This document shows, in pieces, positions 26,945 through 35,730 of a DNA stretch of 64,000 nt. The notes below the pieces were generated by a model. It saw only the letters and a list, made by a program, of their open reading frames with translations. It was not told the origin of the DNA and made no database searches. The stretch is from contig NZ_JAGFOA010000002.1 in assembly GCF_017592545.1 (NCBI RefSeq), forward strand, positions 496,001-560,000. The letters run 5' to 3'. The stretch comes from Microbacterium stercoris. Its GTDB lineage: Bacteria > Actinomycetota > Actinomycetes > Actinomycetales > Microbacteriaceae. Made by a program: the position numbers and the translations under genes. Every line of letters begins with the position of its first letter. Within the stretch, counting starts at the first letter, position 1.

Positions 26945-27774
26945 CCGGCGAGTCATCCGGACTGATCGTCACCCCCGGGGTGGTGGATGAGGTGCCCGTG
27001 CTGGAGGTCGCGAACGTCGTGAAGCGCTTCGGCGACACGACGGCTCTCGACGGCGCGAGCCTCAAGGTGTACGAGGGCGAGGTCGTCGCCATCCTCGGCC
27101 CCTCCGGATCCGGCAAATCCACCCTCGTGCGCTGCGTCGACCAGCTCGAGGCGATCGACGGGGGCGCCATGTTCCTCGACGGGGAGCTGCTGGGCTACGA
27201 GCGGATCCACGGGCACCTGCGGCCCCTGACCGACGCCGGGCGCCGCCGCCAGCGCCGCCGGATGAGCATGGTGTTCCAGCAGTTCAACCTGTTCCCGCAC
27301 TGGAGTGTGCTGCGCAACATCACCGAGGCTCCGGTCGCGGTGCACGGTATTCCGGAGCGCGAGGCGCGCGCCCGGGCGATGGAGCTGCTCGAGCGCGTGG
27401 GGCTCTCGGACAAGGCGGACGCCTATCCGCGCCACCTCTCGGGCGGTCAGCAGCAGCGCGTCGCGATCGCCCGCGGAGTCGCCGTGGATCCGCGCATCCT
27501 GCTGTTCGACGAGCCGACGAGCGCCCTCGATCCCGAACTCGTCGACGAGGTGCTGCAGACCATGAAGCAGCTCGCCTCGACCGGCCGGACCATGGTCGTG
27601 GTGACGCACGAGCTGGAGTTCGCGCGCAACGTCGCCGACCGCTGCGTCTTCATGGCCGAGGGGAAGGTGATCGAGGACCGGCCGGCGGATGAGTTCTTCC
27701 GCGATCCGCGGTCGGCGCGGCTGCGCGCCTTCCTCGCCCGATCGGGGCGTTCGCCGATCGAGGTGGAGGGATGA
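26941..27774 (+). CDS. Amino-acid ABC transporter ATP-binding protein
   Basis: The 277-residue ATPase has Walker A GPSGSGKST, Q-loop FQQFNLFPHWSVL, signature LSGGQQQR, Walker B ILLFDEPTSALD and the H-loop VTHELEFA, as in GlnQ/HisP. It overlaps the permease stop and the next gene's start by 4 bases each, so the importer is co-translated with the metabolic genes downstream. Confidence 0.94.
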   Translation: MTGESSGLIVTPGVVDEVPVLEVANVVKRFGDTTALDGASLKVYEGEVVAILGPSGSGKSTLVRCVDQLEAIDGGAMFLDGELLGYERIHGHLRPLTDAGRRRQRRRMSMVFQQFNLFPHWSVLRNITEAPVAVHGIPEREARARAMELLERVGLSDKADAYPRHLSGGQQQRVAIARGVAVDPRILLFDEPTSALDPELVDEVLQTMKQLASTGRTMVVVTHELEFARNVADRCVFMAEGKVIEDRPADEFFRDPRSARLRAFLARSGRSPIEVEG

Positions 27775-28904
27775 CCCGGATCCTCGCGACGGGAGATCTG
27801 GTCCTGGAGCGCCCCGACAGCGCGCCGCTGTTCGGCCCCGCCGCCCCCGTGCTGGCGCAGGCCGACGTGCTGATCGGCCAGCTCGAGGTGCCGCACACCG
27901 AGGCGACCGTGTCGATGTCGACCGACGTGCCCGCCCTTCCCGCCCCGCCGAGCGCGCTGGACGGCGTCGCGGCCGCCGGGTTCGATGTGCTCACGCTCGC
28001 GGGCAATCACGTCTTCGACTTCGGCGGGGAGGGCATCGCGGACACGCGGGCCCACTGCCGGGCGCGCGGGATGGCCGTCACCGGCGCGGGAGCCGACCTC
28101 GCGGAGGCGTGGGAGCCTGCCGTCGTCGAGCGCCACGGGAGACGTGTGGTGGTGCTGAGCGTGAACTGCGTCGGGCCGCGCGAGTCCTGGGCAGGAACCG
28201 ACAAGCCCGGATGCGCGTACGTGGAGGTCGTGACGCACTACGAGCCGCGCGGCGCGAATCCCGGGGGACCGCCGCGCGTCTACACCTTCGCCGAGCCGCA
28301 GAGCCTTCGCCGGATGGCGGCGGAGATCGCACGGCACACGGCGGAGGACGCGTCGGTGGTCGTCGCGCTCCACAAGGGGCTCGTCCATCAACCCGTGGAC
28401 ATCGCGGCGTACGAGCGCGAGGTGGCCCACGCCGCGATCGACGCCGGGGCGGCCGCCGTGATCGCGCACCATGCGCACATCCTGAAGGGGATCGAGGTGC
28501 ACCGCGGGCGGCCCATCTTCCACGGGCTCGGCAATTTCGCCACGGTGACCTCCGCGCTGTCGGGAGCAGAGGACGACACCCCCGAGCGTCGTGCCTGGGC
28601 GCGCGAGCGCCGCAGGCTGTTCGGCTTCGAGCCCGACCCGGCGATGCCGGAGTACCCCTTCCACCCCGACAGCCGTCACACCGCGATCGCGGTGCTGGAC
28701 ATCGACGAGACCGGGCGACTGCGCGCCGGGCTCATCCCGTGCTGGATCGACGACCACGCCCGGCCCGTGCCCCTGACGAGAGCCGACGGCGGCGAGCGGG
28801 TTGCGGGATACATCCGCGACATCACGCGCGATGCGGGTCTGAGCACCGCCTTCGACTGGGACGACGACCGCCTGACCATCCGCCTCGAGGAGGGCACGAG
28901 ATGA
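27771..28904 (+). CDS. CapA-family metallophosphatase-like protein
   Basis: The 377-residue product resembles the CapA/PgsA calcineurin-like fold: ILATGDLVLERP at the start, LAGNHVFDFGGEGIADT in the middle, HKGLVHQP, and HHAHILKGIEVHRGRPIFHGLGNF near the end. CapA of Bacillus helps make poly-gamma-glutamate, but many soluble homologues have unknown hydrolase roles. No signal peptide or anchor helix is seen, so this one is probably cytoplasmic. It sits between an amino-acid importer and a CoA-transferase with 4-base overlaps on both sides, so a role in processing the imported compound is more likely than capsule synthesis. Confidence 0.8.
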   Translation: MTRILATGDLVLERPDSAPLFGPAAPVLAQADVLIGQLEVPHTEATVSMSTDVPALPAPPSALDGVAAAGFDVLTLAGNHVFDFGGEGIADTRAHCRARGMAVTGAGADLAEAWEPAVVERHGRRVVVLSVNCVGPRESWAGTDKPGCAYVEVVTHYEPRGANPGGPPRVYTFAEPQSLRRMAAEIARHTAEDASVVVALHKGLVHQPVDIAAYEREVAHAAIDAGAAAVIAHHAHILKGIEVHRGRPIFHGLGNFATVTSALSGAEDDTPERRAWARERRRLFGFEPDPAMPEYPFHPDSRHTAIAVLDIDETGRLRAGLIPCWIDDHARPVPLTRADGGERVAGYIRDITRDAGLSTAFDWDDDRLTIRLEEGTR

Positions 28905-30136
28905 CTACTGCACCGCTCGCGGGCAAGACCGTGATCGACCTCACCACGGCGCTGGCCGGGCCCTACGCGACGCTGCTGCTGGCGGGGCTGGGCGCGCGGG
29001 TGATCAAGGTGGAGAACCCCTCGCGCGGCGGCGACTCGTCGCGGAACAACTCGCCCTACGTGACCGCCGACGGGCTCAGCCTGCGCCGCACGTCACCGGA
29101 GGACATGTCGGTGTCGATGATGCTGCGCGGCCGCGGCAAGGAGTCGATCACGCTCAACCTCAAGCACCCCGAGAGCCGCGAGGTGCTGTTCGACCTGATC
29201 CGCGATGCGGACATCGTCGTCGAGAACTACAGCGCGGGCGTGACCCGTCGGCTGGGGATCGACTACGCGTCGGTGCGGGGCCTGAACGAGAAGCTCGTCT
29301 ACACGTCGATCAGCGGCTTCGGCGCCACCGGCGACCACGGCGATCGCAAGGCGATGGACACGATCATCCAGGCCCTCAGCGGAGTCATGACCACCGCCGG
29401 CGAGCCCGGTGATCCGCCCGTGCGCTTCGGCCTGCCCGTCGGCGACCTCGTCGCGCCCCTGTTCGCGGTGATCGGCACGCTCGCGGCCGTCCTGCAGGCC
29501 GAGCAGACCGGCCAGGGGCAGCACGTGGACGTGTCGATGCTCGGCGCGCTGACCTCCCTCGTCGCCTGCGAGCCGTTCGATGCGCTCGAGTCGGTCGGCT
29601 TCCCGCTGCGCACCGGAGCGTACGTGCCTCGTCTCGCGCCCTTCGGCACCTTCCGCGCGGTGGACGGGTGGTTCGCCATCTGCGCGCCGACCGATCAGTT
29701 CGCGGCGGGTGTGCTGCGGGCGATCGGGCGGGAGGAGCTGCTCGCATCGGCCGACTTCGGCACACGCGACGCCCGCGTCGCCAACGCCGACCGGCTCCAC
29801 GGGCTGATCGCCGGATGGGCCGTGGAACGGCCGCTCGAGGAGGTGCTCGGGCAGCTCGACAGGCACGGAGCGCCCGCGGCTCCGGTGCGCTCGACCGCCG
29901 AGGCCGTGCGCGATCCGCAGGTGACCGCGCGCGCCGAGGTCGTGCCGCTCGTCCATCCCACCTTCGGGCACTTCGAGGGGCTCTACGGCGCGGGGCTGCC
30001 GGTGGTCTTCTCCGAGAGCCGGGTCGATCTGTCGCGACCGGCGCCGGGCCTCGGCGAGCACACCGAGGCCGTGCTGCGGGCCGCGGGCTACGACGATCAG
30101 CGGATCGGGCGACTGCGCGCGGACGGCGTGCTGTGA
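28901..30136 (+). CDS. Class III CoA-transferase (CaiB/BaiF family)
   Basis: The 411-residue enzyme would move CoA between carboxylic acids. Seen are the N-terminal GKTVIDLTTALAGPYATLLLAGLGARVIKVENP, the catalytic aspartate D153 in KAMDTIIQALSG, and the distal GQGQHVDVSMLGAL segment. Family members such as FldA and HadA activate 2-hydroxy acids before dehydration, and the next two genes are dehydratase-like, so an analogous pairing is plausible. Overlaps of 4 bases (ATGA, then GTGA) join it to both neighbours. Confidence 0.9.
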   Translation: MTTAPLAGKTVIDLTTALAGPYATLLLAGLGARVIKVENPSRGGDSSRNNSPYVTADGLSLRRTSPEDMSVSMMLRGRGKESITLNLKHPESREVLFDLIRDADIVVENYSAGVTRRLGIDYASVRGLNEKLVYTSISGFGATGDHGDRKAMDTIIQALSGVMTTAGEPGDPPVRFGLPVGDLVAPLFAVIGTLAAVLQAEQTGQGQHVDVSMLGALTSLVACEPFDALESVGFPLRTGAYVPRLAPFGTFRAVDGWFAICAPTDQFAAGVLRAIGREELLASADFGTRDARVANADRLHGLIAGWAVERPLEEVLGQLDRHGAPAAPVRSTAEAVRDPQVTARAEVVPLVHPTFGHFEGLYGAGLPVVFSESRVDLSRPAPGLGEHTEAVLRAAGYDDQRIGRLRADGVL

Positions 30137-31206
30137 CGGTGCGTGCGCCGGGCGACGGCCGCCCGCGCATCGGCGTGATCGGGGCGGACCTGCCGCGGCA
30201 GCTCGTCCTGGCCGCGGGCGCGACGCCGGTGCGGATCCTCGGGTCGTGGTCCGGTGCCGTGTCGGATGAGGCTGGCCAGCTTCCGGGCGCCGTCGACGTC
30301 GTGGCGGCCCGCATCCTCGATGGCGCGCTGGCCGGTGCGCACGACGACCTCGCCGCTCTGATCGTGTGCAACGACTCGACCGCTCACCTGCGGGTGTTCT
30401 ACGTGCTGCGCATCCTCGCGGAGCGCGGCCGGGTGCCGTATCCGGTGCACCTGCTGGATGCCCCCCGCGGCGGCGGTGCGCCGCGCGAGCGCTTCGTCGC
30501 GCGCCAGTATGAGCGCCTCGCGGCGTTCTGCTCCGCCGTCACGGGCACACGTCCCGACGCGCCGCTCTTGGACGAGGCTGCGGAGCGCGAGCTGCGCCTC
30601 GGCGAGGCGCTCGAGCGTCTGCGCGCTCGCCGCCGGACGGGGCGATGCTCCGGTTCGGCCGCCCTCGCCGCCTACCGTGCGGCGGCCACCCTTGCGCCCG
30701 AGCAGGCGCTCGCGGTGGTGGATGCGGCCGTCGAGGATGTGCCGGGCACCCCGGTGTTCGTCACGGGCAGCGCGCATCCGGATGCGTCGGCGTATGAGGC
30801 GATCGAGGCCGCCGGCCTCGCGGTGGTGGGGGAGGACCACGACACCGGCGACTCCGCATGGCTCGGGGACGCCGTGCCCGCGGGGGACGTGGATGCGACG
30901 ATCTCGCTGCTGGCACGCCGGCACTCCACGCGCGCGCCGCTTGCGGCGCGCTCCCTCACCGCCGAGCGCACCGCGCACCTCGAGCGGCGTCTCGGAGAGG
31001 CGGACGCGCGCGGGGTGATCGCCCTGGTGCGAGAGCTCGATGACGCACCGGCGTGGGACGCCGCCGCTCAGCATCGGGTCGCGCAGCGGCGGGGTCTGCC
31101 CTTGGAGGCGCGCGTCCGCATCGGCCCCGACGCCGGTGTGCGAGCGGCCGGCGAGGCGGCGGCGGCGCTCGCGGGGATCCTGCGCGGGGAGGCGACACAT
31201 GAGTGA
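30133..31206 (+). CDS. 2-hydroxyacyl-CoA dehydratase-like subunit (HgdB/BcrC fold), small
   Basis: The 357-residue product starts at a GTG overlapping the CoA-transferase stop. It has the family marks IGVIGADLPRQLVLAAGATPVR (13-34), ALIVCNDSTAHLRVFYVLR (75-93) and FVTGSAHPDASAYEAIEAAG. True dehydratase and benzoyl-CoA reductase subunits bind a [4Fe-4S] cluster with three cysteines. Here only C79 lies in a conserved place; C133 and C172 do not match the usual sites. No HgdC/BcrA-type activator ATPase is nearby. It is therefore probably a divergent, possibly non-redox relative acting with the next gene. Confidence 0.78.
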   Translation: MTVRAPGDGRPRIGVIGADLPRQLVLAAGATPVRILGSWSGAVSDEAGQLPGAVDVVAARILDGALAGAHDDLAALIVCNDSTAHLRVFYVLRILAERGRVPYPVHLLDAPRGGGAPRERFVARQYERLAAFCSAVTGTRPDAPLLDEAAERELRLGEALERLRARRRTGRCSGSAALAAYRAAATLAPEQALAVVDAAVEDVPGTPVFVTGSAHPDASAYEAIEAAGLAVVGEDHDTGDSAWLGDAVPAGDVDATISLLARRHSTRAPLAARSLTAERTAHLERRLGEADARGVIALVRELDDAPAWDAAAQHRVAQRRGLPLEARVRIGPDAGVRAAGEAAAALAGILRGEATHE

Positions 31207-32446
31207 GCGGCTGGCGGCGGCGGTCGCGGCGACGCGCCACCAGAAGGAGTGGTTCGCGCAGACCGCCGCACGCGCCCGGGACGGCGAGCAGATCGCGATC
31301 GTCAATGCGGACGTGCCGCACGAGATCCTTCGCGCCCTCGACATCCCCTACGTCGTGACGCAGTGGTGGTCGTCGATCATCGCGGCCAAGCAGGTGGGAC
31401 CCGCGGCGATGGAGCGCGTCGCCGCGCGCGGGCTCCCGGACTTCAGCCTGCAGTACGACGCGATGCCCCTCGGCGAGCAGGACCTCCCGGCCGATCTGCG
31501 GCCCTGGGGCGGGCTTCCCGCCCCCGCCTTCGCGATCGCCGAGCGCAGCGGCGACGTGACGCAGAAGATCTTCGAGCAGTGGGGCGCGCGGCCGGGCACC
31601 GAGGCGTTCCTGCTGTCGCGCACGGCCGCCGATCCGGTTCCGTCGCGATGGTGGGAGCTCGTGCCGCACGAGTGGGAGACGGCCTTCGGCACCGATCGGC
31701 TGGATCTGCTGCAGGCGGAGATCGAGGAGCTGATCGGCTGGCTGGAGGAGCGGACGGGACGGCGGCTCGATCGTGAGCGGCTCGCTGAGATCCTGCGGCT
31801 CGGCAACGAGCACGCGGAGTGGAACCGCCGCACGCGCGATCTCATCGCCGAGGCCCGCCCGACGCCGGTCAGCGTGACCGACACGATGCCCGCGGTCATG
31901 GTGCCGCAGTGGCATCGCGGCACGCAGTGGGCCGTCGACGCGGCGCGCTCTCTGCACGACGAGGTCGCCGAGCGCATCGCCCGGCGTCACGCGGTGTGCC
32001 CGACGGAACGGCGTCGCCTGATGTGGATCGGACGGGGCCTGTGGTCGGATCTGGCGATGTACCAGCGGTTCCAGGAGGAGCACGGCGCGGTGTTCGTGTG
32101 GTCGATGTACCTGGCCATCGCCGCGGACGGGTACCGCCGCTACGGAGAGGATCCCATCCGCACGCTCGCCGCGCGCTTCGTCGGGATCACCGACCAGCTC
32201 TACGTGCCGCCGTGGTCGTCGGAGTGGTACCTGAAGGAGGCACGGAGCCACGACGTCGACGGCGTTGTGCACCTCGTCGCGGACGACACCCCGGGCGGCG
32301 TCTTCATCACGGAGGCCCTCGAGGCCGCGGGCATCCCGGTGCTGGAGATCCGGGCGAACAACGCGGACGCGCGCTCCACCGGGGCGGCGCGGATCCCCGA
32401 GCGCATCGACGAGTTCCTGCGCACCCGCGTGCCCGGCCGCGCCTGA
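31199..32446 (+). CDS. 2-hydroxyacyl-CoA dehydratase-like subunit (HgdB/BcrC fold), large
   Basis: The 415-residue product begins at ATG 31199, overlapping the previous gene by 8 bases. The fold is recognisable from QIAIVNADVPHEILRALDIPYVV (31-53) and the C-terminal VVHLVADDTPGGVFITEALEAAGIPVLEIRANNADARS region. The only cysteine is C267, outside the known cluster sites, so an Fe-S cluster cannot be held in the usual way. Conserved-looking Trp and His residues (WWSSII, MVPQWHRGTQW) might form another active site. It is most likely the partner of the smaller subunit. Confidence 0.75.
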   Translation: MSERLAAAVAATRHQKEWFAQTAARARDGEQIAIVNADVPHEILRALDIPYVVTQWWSSIIAAKQVGPAAMERVAARGLPDFSLQYDAMPLGEQDLPADLRPWGGLPAPAFAIAERSGDVTQKIFEQWGARPGTEAFLLSRTAADPVPSRWWELVPHEWETAFGTDRLDLLQAEIEELIGWLEERTGRRLDRERLAEILRLGNEHAEWNRRTRDLIAEARPTPVSVTDTMPAVMVPQWHRGTQWAVDAARSLHDEVAERIARRHAVCPTERRRLMWIGRGLWSDLAMYQRFQEEHGAVFVWSMYLAIAADGYRRYGEDPIRTLAARFVGITDQLYVPPWSSEWYLKEARSHDVDGVVHLVADDTPGGVFITEALEAAGIPVLEIRANNADARSTGAARIPERIDEFLRTRVPGRA

Positions 32447-32454
32447 GGCCGCGC

Positions 32455-33633
32455 ATGGGGGCGTTCGAGCCGCTGCGGCAGCGCGGCTTCTCGCTGTACT
32501 TCGCGGGGCAGGTCGTCTCGAATGTCGGCACCTGGTTCCAGAACCTCGCGCTGCAGCTCGTTGTGCTCGCCGCCACCGGCAGCGCGCAGACCCTCAGCGG
32601 TGTCACGATCGCGCAGTTCCTGCCGATCCTCGTGTTCGGGGTCGCGGCGGGGCGGCTGGCGGATCGGGTGCGGCCGCGCACGATCCTGCTGTGCACCTCC
32701 GCGCTCGCCGCGGGCGTGACGGCCGCGCTCGCGCTGGTCGTCGGGGAGCCGGATCCGGGCATCCCCGTGCTCTATGCGCTCGTCGCGGTGCTCGGCACGG
32801 TGCAGGCCTTCGAGCGCATCGCCGGGCAGGCGATCATCTTCGAGCTCGTGGGCGCCGCAGCCCTCGCGCGCGCCGTCTCGATCAGCACCATCGCGCTCGC
32901 GGCGGCCCGGTCGATCGGGCCGGGGCTTGCGGGGATCGCCTTCGCGCAGCTCGGCGCGTCGGCCTGCATGCTGCTCAACGCCGCTTCCTTCGTGGCGGTG
33001 GGGCTCTCGCTGCTGCTGATCCGGCCCGCGAGCCTGCACGAGCGCCCCGCCCGGTCGGATGCCGCACCGGTGCGCACGACCGATCTGCTGCGGCACCGGT
33101 CGGTCTCGACGCTGCTCATCGCCAACGTCGTGATCGCGCTGTTCGCCATGAACTTCGGCCTCGTGCTCACGGCGACGGTCGACCTGTCGTACGGGGGAGA
33201 TGCGACCGCCGTGGGCGCCACGCACGCCCTCAACGCGATCGGGGCGATCATCGGCGGCGGGATCGCGGCGGCGCTGCCCCGCGTCGACGTGCGCTCCCTC
33301 GCCCCCGCCGCCGCGGTGTTCGGCGGCGCGCTGCTGCTCAATGCCGCGGCGCCCACCCTCGCGCTCTTCCTGCTCGCGGGGCCGGTGCTGGGGCTGGCGA
33401 TCGGCTACTACCAGGGCGTGCTCAACGCCGCGGCGCAGTCGTCGGTGGCGCCCGCGGCCATCGGGCGCGTGATGTCGCTCGTCACGCTCGGCAACTACGG
33501 GATGGTGCCGTTCGGCGCGCTGCTGATGGGCTGGGTCATCGACGCGTCGTCCGGGCTGGTGTCGCTGCTGATCGGGGGCGTCGCGGCGCTGGCGTGCGCC
33601 GTGCTCATCGCGGTGCGGGCGCCGCGTGCCTGA
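32455..33633 (+). CDS. MFS transporter (EntS/MFS_3 type)
   Basis: The 392-residue membrane protein has 11-12 helices and begins FEPLRQRGFSLYFAGQVVSNVGTWFQNLALQ, which is typical of the MFS_3/EntS exporter group. The loop GRLADRVRPRTILL after helix 2 is the MFS A-motif. It starts 8 bases after the dehydratase-like gene and ends the operon, 3 bases from a convergent MarR gene. It may export a product or toxic intermediate of the pathway. Confidence 0.87.
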   Translation: MGAFEPLRQRGFSLYFAGQVVSNVGTWFQNLALQLVVLAATGSAQTLSGVTIAQFLPILVFGVAAGRLADRVRPRTILLCTSALAAGVTAALALVVGEPDPGIPVLYALVAVLGTVQAFERIAGQAIIFELVGAAALARAVSISTIALAAARSIGPGLAGIAFAQLGASACMLLNAASFVAVGLSLLLIRPASLHERPARSDAAPVRTTDLLRHRSVSTLLIANVVIALFAMNFGLVLTATVDLSYGGDATAVGATHALNAIGAIIGGGIAAALPRVDVRSLAPAAAVFGGALLLNAAAPTLALFLLAGPVLGLAIGYYQGVLNAAAQSSVAPAAIGRVMSLVTLGNYGMVPFGALLMGWVIDASSGLVSLLIGGVAALACAVLIAVRAPRA

Positions 33634-33636
33634 GGG

Positions 33637-34221
33637 TCATTCCTCGGCGGGCTCGGACGAGGCGGCGCGCAGACGGGCACGGGCCAGGCGCGACGGGATG
33701 TGGCGGGGCCGGATCGACGACTGCCGTCGTGCGATGGCGGCGGCCTCCGCCTCGTCGTCGCCGAAGTAGCCGCCGGCGAGAGCCGCAGCCCCGCGGTCGA
33801 GCGCCTCCGCGAGCGAACCGTGCACGTCGGCGCCGATGATCGAGACCAGGCGATCCTCGTGCGCGCGCAGCTCGGCGTGGCACTGCGCCAGCACGTCCCA
33901 CCCGGCCTCGGTCAGGCTCACGAGCCGGATCCGCCGATTCGACGGGTGCGAGCCCCGGTCGACGAGCCCGGCGTCGATGAGCTCGTTGGACACGGTGTGC
34001 GCGGCCTGGGCGCTCACGAAGGTGCGTCGGGCGAGCTGAGCGTTCGACAGCGGCAGCCCCTCGCCGAGCACCTGGAGCACGAAGAACTGCGACAGGGTGA
34101 CCCCGTGCGCCAGCGCCGTGTTCTCGGCGAAGCGGTTCAGAGCACGGGCGAGGCGGTACGCGGTGTAGTTGAGCCGCGTCGTCGCCGGTTCGCCGCGCGG
34201 ATCCCGCACGATGTCATCCAC
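33637..34221 (-). CDS. MarR-family transcriptional regulator, long C-terminal tail
   Basis: The 194-residue product has a winged helix-turn-helix with SNAQLARRTFVSAQAAHTVSNELIDAGLVDRGSHPSNRRIRLVSLTEAG (about 60-105). The C-terminal 40 residues are Arg/Ala-rich and not part of the usual 150-residue MarR fold. It is convergent with the MFS gene and points the same way as a second MarR gene 59 bases upstream. It may control the transport/dehydratase operon; no operator was identified. Confidence 0.85.
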   Translation of the reverse strand: MDDIVRDPRGEPATTRLNYTAYRLARALNRFAENTALAHGVTLSQFFVLQVLGEGLPLSNAQLARRTFVSAQAAHTVSNELIDAGLVDRGSHPSNRRIRLVSLTEAGWDVLAQCHAELRAHEDRLVSIIGADVHGSLAEALDRGAAALAGGYFGDDEAEAAAIARRQSSIRPRHIPSRLARARLRAASSEPAEE

Positions 34222-34280
34222 CTTGAGACTGTATCGCGCCGGGGGATCACCATCGTCGCGTCATCGTCCGTCGGCGCGGC

Positions 34281-34721
34281 TCAGGCGGGGAACGCGAGCC
34301 GGAACAGCAGGTCGCGCAGCACGGCCTGCTCGTCATCGTCGAGCACGGAGAGGGTGCCGCGTTCGGCGGCGTTGACGGCGGCCTCGGCGCGCGCGTGGGT
34401 GCGGCGACCCTCGGCGGTGGCGACGACCACCTTCGCGCGTCGGTCGTTCGGGTCCGCCTCGCGGGAGACGAGTTCTCGCTGCTGCAGATCGTCGACGAGG
34501 GCGACGACCTGGCTGGGGTCGAGACGGAGGTACTCGGCGATGTCGCGCTGGGACAGCCGTGCCTCGGATACGGCAAGGGCGAGCACGGTGTACGACCGCA
34601 CCCGCAGGCCGTGCTCGGCGAGCGCCGCATGGGTGGCCGCGAGCGAGTTCGCGTTGGCTCGCGCGAGGAGGAAGGCGGTATCGCTCAGCAGTGGCCCGCC
34701 GGTGCGCAGATCGCTCGTCAT
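34281..34721 (-). CDS. MarR-family transcriptional regulator
   Basis: The 146-residue product is a standard MarR protein with helix-turn-helix (LSQRDIAEYLRLDPSQVVALVDDLQQRELV) and wing (EADPNDRRAKVVVATAEGR). It is divergent from the CoA-catabolic operon starting at 34809, with 87 bases between, and is the obvious candidate for its repressor. MarR proteins of such operons often respond to the aryl-CoA or acyl-CoA intermediate. Confidence 0.9.
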   Translation of the reverse strand: MTSDLRTGGPLLSDTAFLLARANANSLAATHAALAEHGLRVRSYTVLALAVSEARLSQRDIAEYLRLDPSQVVALVDDLQQRELVSREADPNDRRAKVVVATAEGRRTHARAEAAVNAAERGTLSVLDDDEQAVLRDLLFRLAFPA

Positions 34722-34755
34722 GATCCGACTCTAACAAGATGGACGGAATCAATCG

Positions 34756-34772
34756 TTGACATTCTCAAGAAT
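34756..34772 (+). promoter_or_regulatory. Promoter/operator region of the CoA-catabolic operon
   Basis: A perfect TTGACA (34756-34761) is overlapped by the palindrome ATTCT-2-AGAAT (34761-34772). No good -10 is seen 17 bases on. The palindrome may be the site of the divergently encoded MarR protein. Confidence 0.4.
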
Positions 34773-34808
34773 ATGCGGTTGCCTGATGGCGATCGAAGGA
34801 GAATCCCC

Positions 34809-35726
34809 ATGACGCTCACCGGCAAAGTCGCCATCGTCACCGGATCGGGCCGAGGCCTCGGCCTGGCCTACGCCCAGGAGCTCGCCCGGCAGGGTGCGTC
34901 CGTCGTCATCAACGATGTGGACGAGTCGACCGCCGCCACCGCCGTCGATTCCATCGTGTCGGCGGGAGGGCACGCCACCGCGGTCGTCGCCCCCGTCGGG
35001 CCCACCGAGACGGCGAAAGCGCTCGTCGACGCCGCATTCGACACCTACGGGCGCCTCGACATCGTCGTCACGAACGCCGGCGTACTGCGCGACACCGTGC
35101 TGTGGAAGATGAGCGACGACGACTTCGACACCGTCATCGGCGTGCACCTGCGCGGCACGTTCACCGTCGTGCGCGAGGCGGCGACCCGCCTGCGCGAGCA
35201 GGGCGAGGGCGGCCGGATCATCGCGATCGGCTCCCCGACGGGGCAGCGCGGCAACTTCGGCCAGACGAACTACGCGGCCGCCAAGGCGGGCATCGTGGGC
35301 ATGGTGCGCACGTGGGCGATGGAGCTCAAGAAGGCCGGCATCACCGTGAACGCGGTGATCCCGGTGGCCGCCACCGCCATGACCGCCACCGTGCCGTACT
35401 TCGCGGCCGCGGTCGAGGCCGACGAGAAGGGCGAGCCGATGCCCGCCTTCTTCCGCCACGACCTCGGCTTCGGCACCTCCGCGGATGTCGCGGGGCTCGT
35501 CGCCTACCTCGCCTCCGATGCGGCCGCGGGAGTCACGGGACAGGCGGTCGGCATCGGCGGCGATCGGCTCCAGCTCTGGTCGCATCCGGAGCCCGTGGCG
35601 ACGGCCTATCGCGAAGGCGGATGGACGTACGAGGCGCTGACCGAGTCGTTCGCCGACGCGGTGGGCGAGCTGCAGACGGTGGGGGAGAGCTTCCCGCCGC
35701 TTCCGGAAGCGCTCCAGCGGGGCTGA
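34809..35726 (+). CDS. SDR-family oxidoreductase
   Basis: The 305-residue product is a classical short-chain dehydrogenase with cofactor motif TGSGRGLG (about 10-17), NAGV, and the active site S-13-Y-xxx-K in GSPTGQRGNFGQTNYAAAK, close to the multifunctional beta-oxidation type (3-hydroxyacyl-CoA dehydrogenase). The ATG at 34809 has AAGGAG 8 bases upstream. It leads a five-gene operon with amidohydrolase, acyl-CoA dehydrogenase, MaoC hydratase and acyl-CoA ligase, so oxidation of a 3-hydroxyacyl-CoA is the likely step. Confidence 0.9.
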   Translation: MTLTGKVAIVTGSGRGLGLAYAQELARQGASVVINDVDESTAATAVDSIVSAGGHATAVVAPVGPTETAKALVDAAFDTYGRLDIVVTNAGVLRDTVLWKMSDDDFDTVIGVHLRGTFTVVREAATRLREQGEGGRIIAIGSPTGQRGNFGQTNYAAAKAGIVGMVRTWAMELKKAGITVNAVIPVAATAMTATVPYFAAAVEADEKGEPMPAFFRHDLGFGTSADVAGLVAYLASDAAAGVTGQAVGIGGDRLQLWSHPEPVATAYREGGWTYEALTESFADAVGELQTVGESFPPLPEALQRG

Positions 35727-35730
35727 CGCG

